From Dioscorea cayenensis subsp. rotundata (taxonomy: Eukaryota; Streptophyta; Magnoliopsida; Dioscoreales; Dioscoreaceae): a DNA stretch of 64,000 bases. Positions within the stretch are counted from its first letter, which is position 1, and every line of letters starts with the position of its first letter. Position numbers and translations under genes: made by a program. This document shows positions 47,070 to 59,510 of this stretch, one piece after another. The notes under the pieces were generated by a model. The model was not told the DNA's origin, did not search any database, and saw only the letters and a list, made by a program, of their open reading frames with translations. The DNA lies in NCBI RefSeq assembly GCF_009730915.1, contig NC_052478.1:8789552-8853551 (forward strand), given 5' to 3'.

Positions 47070-49418
47070 ATGGAAGAATGTAACTCAATGCCGGCAAGCG
47101 GAACACCATCATCAACATTTGCCCCACCTACTCAATCTTCATTTGAGCAATCTTCCTGATCAGTCCGCTCAAAATCAGATTTGGCATGGAATTATATCAG
47201 TGAATCAAGAAGCAATGATGGGAAAAAATATTCATTTGTAATTTTTGCTCCAAAGTGGTGAAAGGTGGAGGCATTCACAGAATGAAATTGCATCTTGCCG
47301 GCCAAAGAGGTGATGTAGGCCATGTAAAAAAGTTCTTGCAGAAGTTCGTTATAGATTGCAAGAAAATTGAAGGGAATTTTATGAACAAAAAGTGGCTAAT
47401 GAGCGGGAGCCGGTGAATCCATTCGGGAGTAGTGTGCATCCATTTGAAGGTGACATGAATGAAAACCCAGATAATGAAAGTCTCCAAGATAGTGGGCCCA
47501 GTGATTTATCAAGAAAAAGAAAAAAAAAAAACCGGTATTGCATCTTATTTTTAGAGTGGTAACAAACCTGGATCATAACCCACTATTAAAGCGGCATTGC
47601 AAAGCAAAGAAAGATGGCATGAAGTGGATTTGGCTATTGCCCAATTTTTCATCAAATCTATTGATGCCTCGGACATGATTTCGGATGCTTCAACCCTTTG
47701 TAATTTATTTACAGAGATTGTGGAGATTGTTGGGTGAAAAAATGCGGTTCATGTTGTGATAGATAATGCCGCAAATTACAAAGCCACGGGAAGATTGCTT
47801 AATGACAAGTATTCGAGTATCTTGTGGACACCATGTGCAGCTCATTGTTTGAATTTGATGCTCAAAGATGTTGGTAAAATTCCTCACATAGAGACTTTAG
47901 TGCATCGTACCTCCTTAATTACTATTTTTGTGTACAACCACAAGTGGACTTTGAGTTGGCTAAAAAATATAAAAGGTTAGACAGAGATTCTTCGACTTGG
48001 TGATACTCGATTTGCAATGACTTTCATTGCCTTGAAGAGTCTTTATGATCATAAGTCTGACTTGCAAGCTATGATTACTTCTAGAGACTTTCTTGGTTGG
48101 AATGGGTCTAAGGCAAAGAAAGCAAAAGATGTTTGCAATATTGTCTTGGATAATCAATTTAAGAATGATTGCTTGGTAGTAGTCAAAATAGCCTCTCCAC
48201 TTGTGCGATTGTTACACATTGTTGATTCCGATGAAAGACCTTCTTTCGGTTATATTTATGAAAGAATGATTAGAGCAAACAAAGCTATAAAGGAGACATT
48301 CAAATATGTAAGGAGATTGTACCAACCTTATATCTCAATTTTGGAGGAAAGATGGGAGTGTCAAATGCGTCAAGATATTCATGCGGCTGCATTTTGGTTG
48401 AATCCAACATTTCAATATGATATAGACATGGTTCAAGTTTGCCATTCACTGGATGTTATGGATGGGTTTATAACTATAATTAGCAACCCTAATATTTCTC
48501 TGAACCATAACAAAATAATAGTTAAATCTTCTACGTTTCGAGAGAAATTGGGTAGCTTTGGAAATACCTTGACCCAATCTTCTAGCAAAAATACAAGGCC
48601 AGGTATGATAATAGATAAATAACTTGTATTTTGTTTTTAACTAGAGTTTTAGTGTTTTACATATTCAATTATTCATTAATAACATAAATGGTTTTTTTTT
48701 CTTTAGACGAATGGTGGAGGTTCTTTGGGCATAGTGCTCCTAATTTACAAAAGCTAGCTCTAAGAATTCTTAGTCAAACATCTTCTTCCTCGGGTTGTGA
48801 AAAAAATTGGAGTGCATTTGAGAGGATACACACAAAACGGAGAAATAGGTTGGAGCATCAAAGGTTAAATGATCTTGTCTATATACACTACAATCTTCGT
48901 TTGAAGAATAGGTATGTGATTTGTTCATTTATTTAATTAATGTGAAACTTAATATTTTATAAATTTTGATAAATTGTTTTCCATTTGTAGGAACTTCAAC
49001 AAGAGCAACAATCTAGATACGATAGATTACGAGTGTATTGAAAAAATTGACACTTGGGTTGTTGAGAATGAGACTCCATGAGAACCCAAACTTAATCTTG
49101 AGGATTTGGAAAATATAGTTACTCAAGTAGAAGGAGAAGAACAAGAACAAAGAGAAGGAGGGCAAAATGAATTTGTCCATAATATTCATGGTTAGTACTA
49201 AGTTACTAAAGAATAAATAAGTGACTAGTATGATTGCAAGTTAAAGTTTATATTCTATTTAACATTAATTACTTATAATTTACAAAATACTCTTTTTAAT
49301 AGATTCAACAAATTATGATGATGATGATGTTTTGACGGTTCAAGAGGAGGATGTTTTGATTGTTCAAGTTAACCAAGGCAATGAAGAAGATGAAATTTGT
49401 GGAAATGATGATTATTAA
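47070..49418 (+). pseudogene. hAT transposase, inactivated
   Basis: After the ATG at 47070 come a BED zinc finger (CNFC near 47240 with HRMKLH about 15 codons on), the DUF659/RNase-H-like part (VVIDNAANYKATGRLL and WTPCAAHCLNLML, about 47750-47880), LGDTRFAMTFIALKSL (48000-48045), the central alpha domain, and the C-terminal hAT dimerisation domain (WWRFFGHSAPNLQKLALRIL, then SSSSGCEKNWSAFERIHTKR, about 48710-48930). A tail with acidic DDDDV ends at TAA 49418. It needs two or three introns. Stops occur after the first 30 codons, within the BED region, and near 47740 and 47980, and part of the segment between the BED finger and DUF659 is missing. It cannot encode an active enzyme as read. Confidence 0.88.
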
Positions 49419-50174
49419 TGAATCATGAATGAGACAAGATGAACAACTTGAGTTTTTACTTTTTTGTGGTGGTGTTATATTTTATGATTTGAATTTTATT
49501 ACTTATGATTTTGGACTTGTTTGAATTTGAATGTTGTATTTTAAAACAATGAATTTTATTATGTAGGAGTTCGAATTCCTAATGCTTATGAATTTATTTG
49601 TGGTTCATGCCTTCATGGTTATATTAATATTGGAAATTTTGAATTTTATTATGTCGAAGTTGTGAATTGAATCAATTGATGCTTGTGGACTTGTTTGGTG
49701 CTTTGCTGTTTATACTTTGTAGACTTATAGTATGTTTGTATATAACTATGTATGTTCACGTTGAGAAATTAAATTTTATGTAGAAGTGGAAGTTATGAAT
49801 TCTTGTGGTGGGCTTGTTTGTTAGTCTTGGTTTTAATATAGTCTTGTCTTGAGTCTTGTAGACTTGTAGAGTTGTAGTTGTATATTTATATTTTAAAAAT
49901 AAAATTCAAGTAGGAAATGTGACTTGTGAGTTGTGCGCTAGTAAAAGAAATAAAATTTTAATTTTATAGTCATATTTATTAAATTTCTATTTTTCACCAT
50001 TTTTATATTTTCTGGAATTTTTTATAATTTTATGATTTTTTTAAATTTATTATTTTAACCAAAATTGAAAAAATAATAAAAATATTGGACCGGCCGGTCA
50101 AACCAGTTGGACCGGTTGAACCGCGAACCGATTGGCCAACCGGTTCGCCAACCGGTCTGGTTTTTAAATCCTTG
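49419..50174 (+). other. hAT 3' non-coding region and right terminus
   Basis: AT-rich, with GTTGTGAATT/GAATTTTATTATG phrases recurring about 49490-49680 and a final 85-base ACCGG-rich terminus (50090-50174). Confidence 0.6.
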
Positions 50175-50182
50175 AGGACAAG

Positions 50183-53100
50183 TCCAGTTTGGCACACCTT
50201 CCTGGGGTCAGGAGAAGTGAGAGACATAAGAAATCTTCAACTAGGTGGAACAAGGAATTTGGATATTTGGCTTACCCTCGCGATCAACTAAGAAGAAGGG
50301 TGTGGGATCCAATACGCATTCCCTTGAAGGTACTAACTCGCACCTCTTTTAATTTTTGAATGGTCAAATGCTCAATTTGATAATTACTATAATGCATGTG
50401 GAATAGATCTAGTTGACACTCATTCTCATAAAGATGCTTGCTTTGCCCATATTTGATAATTAGAATTCAACTGTGTGGCTCTGTCTACGAGCCCGACGAA
50501 GGCCACCTAGACGGTCCATAACTAGGTCATTCAAGTTATCCATGTTTATCAATAAGACATGGATAAAATCTGTGTTCTTTTTCCAGGAACATTGATCATC
50601 TTCCTCCTAGATGCTTTGTACGAAGTTCATGGATTTGAAACTACCCGCACCTGCAAGCCCATGTCTCTCAGTCTCGGCCCTTGTTTTTTCCTGGGCATAC
50701 TATGTGAAAAGTGTTGAGAAAGCATTTGCTCTTCTTAGCGCTTTCACTCATAAGTTGCTTTTGACATTCATGTCATCTCAATTTTGCTTTTCTTCATTAC
50801 TTGACTGAGCGTAGCGGGCGTAACGACATGGCTGGATTTGAAAGCACCTCTTCTTTATTCCTCTCTTGGTGGTAAGATTCGAACCCTTCCACGACCCCTT
50901 ACATGATGATGACAACTGGGCCTACCCATATGAGAACTTGGCTGAGCTATGAATCAAACTTTCATCACAGTAAACAGACCACCTTCATAAGATAAGGGCA
51001 ACTACTACTATTTTGATCTAATGCCACTCCAATCTTTATCTAGGTCATTTCTCTTTACACGAAACAAAAATAGAGATTGTCATGATCAAATCTTTTCTTG
51101 TATAAAATTCATCTCTACCTCGGATGAGGAATCACCTTCCAAGTTTACATGAGCATAAGATTCTGATGTTTAAGAGGGCACCTTGTGTACAAAGGATTCA
51201 CAAATGAAGCTCGGGGTAATAAGAAGTTCCCTTGTTCGTATGATGCATCTAGGAGTCAAAACTATCAGAGATTAATCAAGCGACTTTGAAATCTATAGGA
51301 GGTTCCCTCCTAAATTAGTTTTGCTTAGTGTCTTCTTAGGGAACCTCTTGGGGTTTGATTATATGATGGAATAGCTCCTTGAATAAGGGGAAGGTCACTC
51401 ATGTTGGCACCTTCTGTCTCTTGATTAAATTCACCAACTTATTAGATAATTCAGTATAGGAGTGCATCACTGTATATAGCCCTAACCTAAGACATCTCAA
51501 ACATGAATTCTGGGATGAGATTAGAAACTGTCATATATAATTGTCTTGAGTCATTTGTTGGGACTTTAATGCCATTTATGGCTTTGGGGACAAAAATGGG
51601 GATGCTCCTAATTTAGGTGGCATACAATGCACCCAAAATCTTTTGGTAGATCTCAACCTCATTGAACAACCTTTGGTAGGCCGAAAGTTCACCTGGACAA
51701 ATAGACAAACTGATTATATGTGGGTTAAACTGGATTGCTTCCTAAATAACCCAAATTGGTTAGGTTTATTACCCAAGGTCCAACAAGTCATCCTTCTCAA
51801 GCTAGGATCAGACCACATTCCATTAAGACTAGAATTAGGAACTCATTCCTTAACACCTAAAACTTTTCACTTTGAACTAGCTTGGTACCTCTGATGATCG
51901 GTTGCGAGACCTAGTTTTAGTTTGGCGGAGTGAAAGTAAACCAACGGGATGTGGCTCTTTTATCCTTGCCAAGAAGATCAAATTTCTTATGAAAAATTTG
52001 TGTGACTGGGTGAAACGCAGCTTTGTGTTTATCAAGTTGAAAAAACAAGGCCTTTTTCTTTACCTAGATACCCTTGATCAAGTTAAAGAAGTTAGACACT
52101 TAACTGAGGATGAGGCCAAGCAAGACTTTGAACTATGTCTCACTTTAGAAAATCTTCTCAAATAGGAAGAACTGTATTAGAAACAATACTCAAGATTAAA
52201 GTAGTTAAAAAAGGGTGATGAAAACACTAAATTTTTCCATGCTGAGGCAAACGGTAGGAAGAATAAAAAATTCATTCCTCACATTCTAGCCAGAGATCGC
52301 CATTTCTAATCATATTCGTGGTCATTTTGGCACGAAGAGGGATACAAGCTTTAAATGCTCTTGGCATAACTTACTGAGGAATAAATCGAGAATTAATCTA
52401 TCGGCTTTGGAAATTCCTATCTCTAAGGAAGAAATAAAAAAAAAAAGCCACCTTTGATCTTGGGGCGGACAAAGCCCCTCGTCCGGATGGATTCCCACTT
52501 TCCTTCTTCCAGAAATATTGGACTTTGAGAGAATTAATCAACTTAGAGAGAATTAATTGGGCTAACATTGCACAGATTCCTAAATAATATAACCCAGAAA
52601 GTGTGATGGAATTCCACTCGATTAGCCTGATCAACACTTCCCTCAAGATTTTATCCAAGCTCTTGGCTTATCTCTTGAGAAGGATATCGGATTCTCAAGT
52701 TGATCACTCACAAACTACGTTCATCAAAGGATGTTGTATTCTAGAAGACATTACAACTATTAAAGATCTCATATTTAGCATGCATAAGAAAAGATTACCA
52801 GAACATGTCATTAAGGTAAACTTTGCGAAGGCCTTTGACATGATGGATTAGGATTTCCTCACTAAGCTGTTGGAGGGTTATGGTTTTGGAATAGGTGGAT
52901 TGGCTGAATTAGGTAGATTCTATTCACTTCTAAGGCCAACTTCTTAATCAATGGTTCGCATAAGGGATGTGTCTGATACCTCAGGAGGATCAGACAAGGA
53001 GACTCGTTGTCACTACTCCTCGATGTGTAATTTACAATTTGCAGACGACCTCTTGGTTATGACGGTAAGGGTAATTGAGGATTTGCGAATCATTAAATTA

Positions 53101-53225
53101 ATTCTCTATCTGTTCGAAGGTATGTTGGGGTTAGCCATAAATTTCCACAAGACTTGTGACACACACAAACCATGCGAGTTGTCTAATGCGTGTAACTCTG
53201 TAAGTATATGCATCATCAAGTGATA
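50183..53225 (+). pseudogene. LINE ORF2, endonuclease and reverse transcriptase remnants (3' half)
   Basis: This continues the LINE after the hAT. At 51640-51890 an endonuclease (EEP) C-terminal piece reads VGRKFTWTNRQTDYMWVKLD, then LGSDHIPLRLELG. At 52450-52620 comes the beginning of the reverse transcriptase (LGADKAPRPDGFPLSFFQKY on joining). At 52590-52850 there are FHSISLINTSLKILSKLLA, SQTTFIKGCCILEDI and KVNFAKAFDMMD (first catalytic aspartates). At 53030-53150 QFADDLLVM, the YADD-type box, is followed by GLAINFHKT. Stops and small deletions break the frame. No zf-RVT or poly(A) end follows, so the 3' end is lost at about 53225. Confidence 0.85.
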
Positions 53226-54600
53226 CCCTATGGATGAGCACGGGGGTCGTATTCCTTAAGGAATGGCGAGAGGCTTCCATTAATTTCTTTTCACTTAATC
53301 AAAAGCCTAACATCTACAATGATTAATCTAGCAAAATAAATCTACTTCGACAAATTTACTACTAAAATACAATTGAGGAACTTGAGGTGCAATTGAAATG
53401 AGTGGGTATTCGTATGGGGATTCCCTTAGCACTTACTTGTGATATGAAATAAAATATGGCGATGTTATCTATTGATGAACCAAAGAAATTCAGAGGCCTA
53501 CTGGTCCTAATTTCTTGGCAACCAGGTCTGAAGCACTAGGAACTAAAGGTGAAATCTCTTCCAACCCAGTTTTCTATATATGCCTTAAGATCAAGGACTC
53601 CACTAAAAAGATAATCAAATTCTAATCGTGAAATCTAGCTATACCTAATCTTTTAGCACATGCATAAATCTAACAAAACATGAATGTTCTAATGAGTGGG
53701 AATCTTTTCCTTACAGCATCAAAATATTCATCATTAAGCAAACATGTAATGAATCACAATCAACTAGAAAGAAAATATATCGCCAATGAAGTTGATATTT
53801 ACAACTAAAAGCCTAGGTACATCAACATACAATTCCCCTCGAATGGGATCCTCTTATGGATAAAAGAATAACGATCAAAGAAGATAAAGAATCCACAAGT
53901 ATCAAGAATCCTAAAACTAATTCGGTCCAATAGATCTCCCACTGTTGGGGTTGAGAAGATCTCAAGGACATCAAGATGGCGCCAAATCTCTTCACACACT
54001 GTCCACTATCGATATACGTTGACTCTCTCTTGAGAACTTCATCGGAATTCGTTGAAATCAGGTTGAACCTCATCTCCAATCGCGCTACACTCTAGAAATT
54101 TGGCCTTCTCTAAGCAAATTAGATAAAAGAATCCTCCCTTTAAAATTAGAAAACCTCAACGGCCATTGTTCGGGCTGTTGTGATCTCAAATCTTTTCTTG
54201 GGCCATAAGTCGCACTTTGATGTAGCCTGGCTCTGGGAGTTGTGCACTATTACCATAGGCGTTTTGTGTACAATGCCCATTGTGAGAACCATTGTGGCTC
54301 TTATAATGTTGTTCTATTAGTTCTGAGTACTAGCACGGTCAGACCACTGGCGTGATGAGCCCATGGTGATGTTCTGAAACTTGTATTTTGGTTTGATCTG
54401 CCTCAAATCGATTACATAATCACTCCTTCGACCTTGAAATGCAGTAAAAACCTCTGGCGATCAAAAGAATGCAATTCTGTACTAGTTTGGTGCTAAACAT
54501 ATGAAATTACATTCTAAATATAGTGCAAACGATATATAAAATATGCATGTTCAAGCACTTATCAACTTGTATATATTTTTTCGGCGAACCCTTTATAAAT
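53226..54600. other. Repeat-like non-coding DNA, possible LTR/gypsy untranslated region
   Basis: It opens with TAAGTATATGCATCATCAAG and GATGAGCACGGGGGTCGTAT, phrases of a kind common in plant gypsy-type LTR elements, and closes near CAAGCACTTATCA. No frame resembles gag or pol. The assignment rests on general resemblance only. Confidence 0.3.
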
Positions 54601-54789
54601 GTTTGCCGAATTGCTAGCTCAACCACTTAATTGTGGAGTTAATTTTTTGGTAGGTTACCCATCTTATGCTTTTTTTTCAAAACGGTGTCCCACCTTTAAT
54701 TTGTATCAAAAAGGTACCCAAATTTGTGTTTTTATTTCAACGGTAGGTGACTCTGACCAAGTCCGGTCATTTAGGCTGATGTGGCCGCT

Positions 54790-55841
54790 GAGTCATCTAG
54801 TGTATTCCAACCTGGCTTCCATCTGGCCGCTGAGTCATTTGGTTTCTACCCCATCAAAACAAAAGATAGGCTGACTGAGATGAAGCCATTGTGCCACGCG
54901 TCAGAGAAGCCCTTTCACGGGAATCTTGAATTTTGACAATGGCTTTATTGTCTTGACCAGGCGGAGATTGTGATAGACGAAGCATAGGGTTTTGTTCGAA
55001 CTGTGAATCAGGTGAAGGAGTGCTATCAACTGAAGTTTAGTTGGCTCTCTGACGTAGATGGCGGTTAACTGGGAGGTTCGGTGAGAGGGTGAGGAAGCAC
55101 CGGATTACTGTAAGTCATTTTCTTTTTTAGTAGATGTGATGCTTGTGTTTGTTGTGATGGACAGTGGCTTCAACAAGCTTCAATTTGTTTATGTAAGCCT
55201 AGATCTACATCGTACTATTGATGTCCTATTCTTTTAGTGTGTTTATGTCAGTGGGGTCTTAGTTGAGTGAAATAATTAGGTTGTTATGGTTTTATTGTTT
55301 TTTAATCGCTTCTGTTGATGCCATTTACCTTGAGTGATTGTGTTGTAGTTTAATTCCCAACCGATTGAAAAAAAAAAAAAGAAAGTTTCTTACCCCCATC
55401 ATTTGTCTTATGAATCGTTTCCCCATTTTGTCTATTCTAGTTGCATAGTCAATTGAGTTATTAGTTTTTTTTTGCTCCTTTTCATTTCATGTAACTAGAT
55501 CTGGCTCTCTAAATTATTTGGTTGAGTCCTAAGTAGTTGTTGTCATTATTGGTGACTAACTGTCCTACTATTGTCTATATATATTTATATAGCCATTGCT
55601 AATCTCAATTGTAGCCTCAATTATAAATGTCCTGATTTTTATGTACATGTTATTACCCTACCATGATTGAGCAGAAAAATGCTTGTTGTTACACTTCAAA
55701 TCAGATTTTTGTTTGTTCTTCAATTGATTATGGCCCAATGATATATGTCATACGATTTAATTACTTCCCAGTTTTTCAGTTTTAGATTGTGTCTATGTAT
55801 TTGGTTTTTAAATAATTTATTGAAATGCATTCTTTATTACA
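54790..55841 (+). other. MULE 5' non-coding part
   Basis: Contains GCTGAGTCAT repeated at about 54785 and 54829, a possible leader exon (about 55010-55110, ending near a GTAAGT at 55109), and a poly-A tract at 55366-55381. No protein-coding frame is convincing. Confidence 0.45.
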
Positions 55842-58800
55842 GTGCCAGATGCTGAATTATTTACAATAAGGCTTCATTACAGATTGGATGAGATAGAAGG
55901 GTTTGCTGGTTACATAGATTACTGCTGTGCTGACCAAATATCTAGATTAGAACTAGTTAGCATGGCCAAGGAGTTTGGTTTGGATGTAAAGGGCTTTTCA
56001 ATTGGATGGTTGGAAGGAAGGACTGGTGTAGGGGTTTATAAGGAGATAAAAACTGATTTAGAAGCCTTAGAGATGGCCATGTCTGTTGGGAGTACTAAGG
56101 AGACATGGGTGTATATCAATCTTCCTAGTGGTGGCCACCCTTCAGATCATGACATTGGGACAATAGAAGATGATCAGGTAAATGTGGGGCTATTGAAAGA
56201 TGTAGAAGATGATGGAGATGATATTATGGATGATGCAAAATTGGAGGAAATTATAGTTGGTGGTCAAGGGAAGGAAAAGAATGTTGATGAGGAGTGGGAT
56301 TTCCATGACTTTGATTATAGTTTCAGTGATAAATCTGATGATGAACCCCTAGGGAATGAAGATAGGTCACGAGAAGAACCCATAGGCAATTATGGAGCAC
56401 ATGCTAGTGCTGACCTTGATGATGAGGGTGATTATGGTGATTAAGACAATTTACAGTCTGCATCTTCCACAAATGAGGAAGATTTAGCTCCACCCAAGTG
56501 TAGATATCCTGAATTTAATGAGGATGTTGACATGGAGAACCCCCATTTTAGAATTGGCATGAAATTTCGAGATTTCAAACAGTTCAAGGAGGCAGTCAGA
56601 AATTATGGAATTAAAAATTGATATGTGATGAATTTTAGGCCAAACACTAGGAAGAAATGCAAGGCCTATTGTAAGAAGGGATGCATTTTCTACTTGTGGG
56701 CATCACCCATGATGAGGGACAATGCCACAGTACAAATTAAAACAGGTGTGCTTGAGCACGAGTGCTCTAGGGACTATAATAACAGGCATGTTAGTGCAAA
56801 CTGGATTGCAAGGCATTACCTAGAGCAGTTCAGGACAGATCCAACTTGGAAAATAGCTGGGATCATACAAGCTGTGAAAACAAATCAAGAAGTGGAAATC
56901 AACAGGCTTAAGGCATATAGGGCTAAGTGCTTAGCACAAAAGTGATTTTTTTTTTCTTTATAAATCTTTTGTTTGTATTAAACTTAGCATGTCTTCTAAC
57001 TTTTATGTGTTTTGTGTATGATTGGTGTTTTCAAGGATCATTGATGGTGATGAACAGATCCACATGTTGCATGACTATAGGTTGGAGTTGATAAGGACAC
57101 ATCCTGGGGTCAACTATCATCATTGACTGCAGTGAAGAAGGAGTGCTTCAAGGTATGTATGTCTATCTTGCCCCTCTGAGGGCTGGTTTCTTGGCGGGCC
57201 ATAGGAAAATTGTGTCACTTGATGGATGTTGGCTCAAAAGATTGTATGGAGGACAACTATTATCTACTGTTGGGATAGATGCCAATGACTGCATCTATCC
57301 CATAGCATGGTCTGTGGTCAACAGAGAAACCAAGGAGAGTTGGACCAAGTTTCTACAGGTGTTGAAACAGGATCTGAGGATTATTGACTGCCAAGATTGG
57401 GCATTCATGTCAGACCGACAAAAGGTGAGGAACATCCTTTTATTAAATCTTTGTATAAGTATATGCTTTGATGTTTGCATCATTGGTTTTGTTGTGTTGA
57501 TGTTAATTAAATTGTTGTTAGCTGAATTGCTTATTAATTTAATTGGATTTGCAACCAATAAGTAGATTAGTTCCTTGTTAACAATTAATTCTTTCTTTTT
57601 ATTTTTTCTTGGCATGTGTGTGATTGTGGGTTGAATTAAATCTCTCAATTAATTTGCTCTTAAAAATGGTTTCTAACAGAATTTTATTCTTTCTTTTTAT
57701 TTTTTCTTGGCATGTGTTGTATTTGTGGGTTGAATTAAATCTCTCAATTAATTTGCTCTTAACAATGGTTTCTAACAGAATTTTATTCTTTCTTTTTATT
57801 TTTTCTTGGCATGTGTTGTATTTGTGGGTTGAATTAAATATCTCAATTAATTTGCTCTTGACAATGGTTTCTAACAGAAATTTATTCTTTCTTTTTATTT
57901 TTTCTTGGCATGTGTTGTGATTGTGGGTTGATAGGTATGGTTCACTTGTCTATTTATACACTAGGGTTTGTTGCCTGCACTAGCTGATATTTTGCCAAAC
58001 AGTGAGCACAGATACTGTCTTAGGCACATTCACACCAATTTGAAAAAGCACTTTAGAGGAAAATCCATTAAGGACCAACTTTGGTCATGTGCTAAGGCTT
58101 CTTACCTTGCTGCCTTTGAGAGAGCAATGGAGGGGTTGAAAGGGATGTTTTTAGGGGCATTTATGTTCATTAAAAAGATAGAACCCAAACATTGGAGTAG
58201 ATCACACTTTCACACCCAATTTAAGTGTGACATCTTACTAAATAACCTTTGTGAGGTTTTCAATAGCAATATCTTAGAAGCTAGGGTTAAGGGGGTCATT
58301 ACAATGAATGAAATGATAAGAACACAATTGATGAAGAGAATCCAAAAGAGGAGAGATGACATGCATAGGGTGGCAATCCCACATTTCCCTAAGATATTAA
58401 AAAAACTTGAGGAATCCAAACAACATAGCTGGTACTATAATACTATATGGTCGGGAGGGGACAAGTACCAAGTTGTTGGTCCTGATGGTCAATTTGTGGT
58501 TAACAAGGCAGAGTCCAAGTGTTCATGTAGAAGGTGGCAGCTTAGTGGGATCCCTTGTAGTCACTTAATTTCAGTCCTGTATTACAATAGGGAGAAGCCT
58601 GAGGACTACCTTCACCCTTGTTACAAAGTCAGTACCTTCATGTCAACATATAGACACATCCTTCACCATACTCATGATAGGGATTCTTGGCCAAGGAGTG
58701 ATCATCCTCCCATCATCCCACCACAACCAATAAACAAGAGAAAGGGGAGGAAAACCATACTTAGGAGAAGGGACTTTGGTGAAACAAGTGGCTACAATAA

Positions 58801-59510
58801 GGGCAAGGTGAGTAAGAAAGGTATGAGGATGACCTGCAGTGTTTGTGGTGTACAAGGCCACAATAAAAGGTTCCATGGTGTGGTGCACAAGGGAAATTCA
58901 CCTAACATAGAAACACCAAACCAGTCACATATGAGAACTTGCATTGTTGAATTTAATTAGTATTGGAGTTGTCCTGCTAATTGCATTTGCCATGAACTGT
59001 GAGTCTGATGACACATTTATGTGCTTCATTACCAGTTTTTTACAGTTCTAGTTGGACCATCATATGGAAAGTCACTTGCCACACAATTGCCTAATCCACA
59101 AGTGGGTGACCAGGTATGTGAACCTCTCAATCTATTTTGTAAGTTGTGTTGTAGTAATTAATTTCAGATTAGTTCCCTAATGGCTCAATTATAGGCATTC
59201 AATGCACATACGCAGGGATCTGCAGAATGCAGTGAAGTGACAAAAGCAGACCAAGTTAGGGTGACTAGCAAAAAAGCACAGGTGAGTTAATTATTTTTTT
59301 GAATATCTTGAATACTGTTTTGATTTTTTATTATTAATAGATTGGATTAATTTTACTTTCCAGGCAGCTCAATATAGACAAAAGAAAACAATCAAACCAT
59401 TGCCACCAGCTCAAGTTAAAAACAAAGAAGAGGGGGAATCCAATGAACCTGGATGTGCTGACAAGAAGAGGAAGATCTGGTTGCCACCAGGGGTTGGAGG
59501 CCATTGAGTA
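55842..59510 (+). pseudogene. MULE (MuDR-type) transposase, nearly complete but inactivated
   Basis: A single frame from 55842 to 56945 encodes a PB1-like start (ELFTIRLHYRLDEIEGF), an acidic linker, then MuDR/FAR1-like DNA binding (FRIGMKFRDFKQFKEAVRNY, with CKAYCKKGC and HEC). In-frame stops lie at 56442 (TAA) and 56622 (TGA). After an intron (acceptor at 57035) comes the catalytic domain: IVSLDGCWLKRLYGGQLLS (first D), SDRQK (second D, 57410), and, after another intron, LPALADILPNSEHRYCLRHI and CEVFNSNILEAR (third acidic residue, about 58250). A frameshift separates 57120 from 57143. The SWIM finger is CSCRRWQLSGIPCSHL (58527-58575) and the zinc knuckle is CSVCGVQGHNKRFH, with its last cysteine changed to histidine. 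Terminal exons (about 59190-59280 and 59360-59510) end at TGA near 59508. Two stops, a frameshift and the lost cysteine make it inactive. Confidence 0.9.
57586..57932 (+). repeat. 99-bp tandem repeat (3.5 units) in a MULE intron
   Basis: Units of 99 bases repeat GAATTAAATCTCTCAATTAA, TTTGCTCTTAA, TTTCTAACAGAATTTTATTC and TTTTTTCTTGGCATGTGT. The array lies in the intron between DRQK and LPALADIL. Because 99 is divisible by three, the array is an open frame of repeated peptide, which I read as chance. Confidence 0.92.

Larger units (their letters stand above)
45537..50174 (+). mobile_element. hAT transposon (4.6 kb) inserted in the LINE
   Basis: The left end CAAGGATTTAAACCGGG and the right end (reverse complement CAAGGATTTAAAAACCAG) share a perfect 12-base inverted repeat. 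The 8-bp sequence AGGACAAG lies directly outside both ends (45529-45536 and 50175-50182), the hAT hallmark. Subterminal DNA is rich in ACCGG-type words (45550-45632 and 50090-50160). It carries one transposase gene on the + strand, so it was once autonomous. LINE sequence continues on both sides. Its ends resemble the small element at 2807-3558. Confidence 0.95.

Noticed and set aside
57624..57920. 98-codon protein of repeated hydrophobic units
   Set aside because: It is the 99-bp tandem array within a MULE intron; the open frame follows from the unit length.
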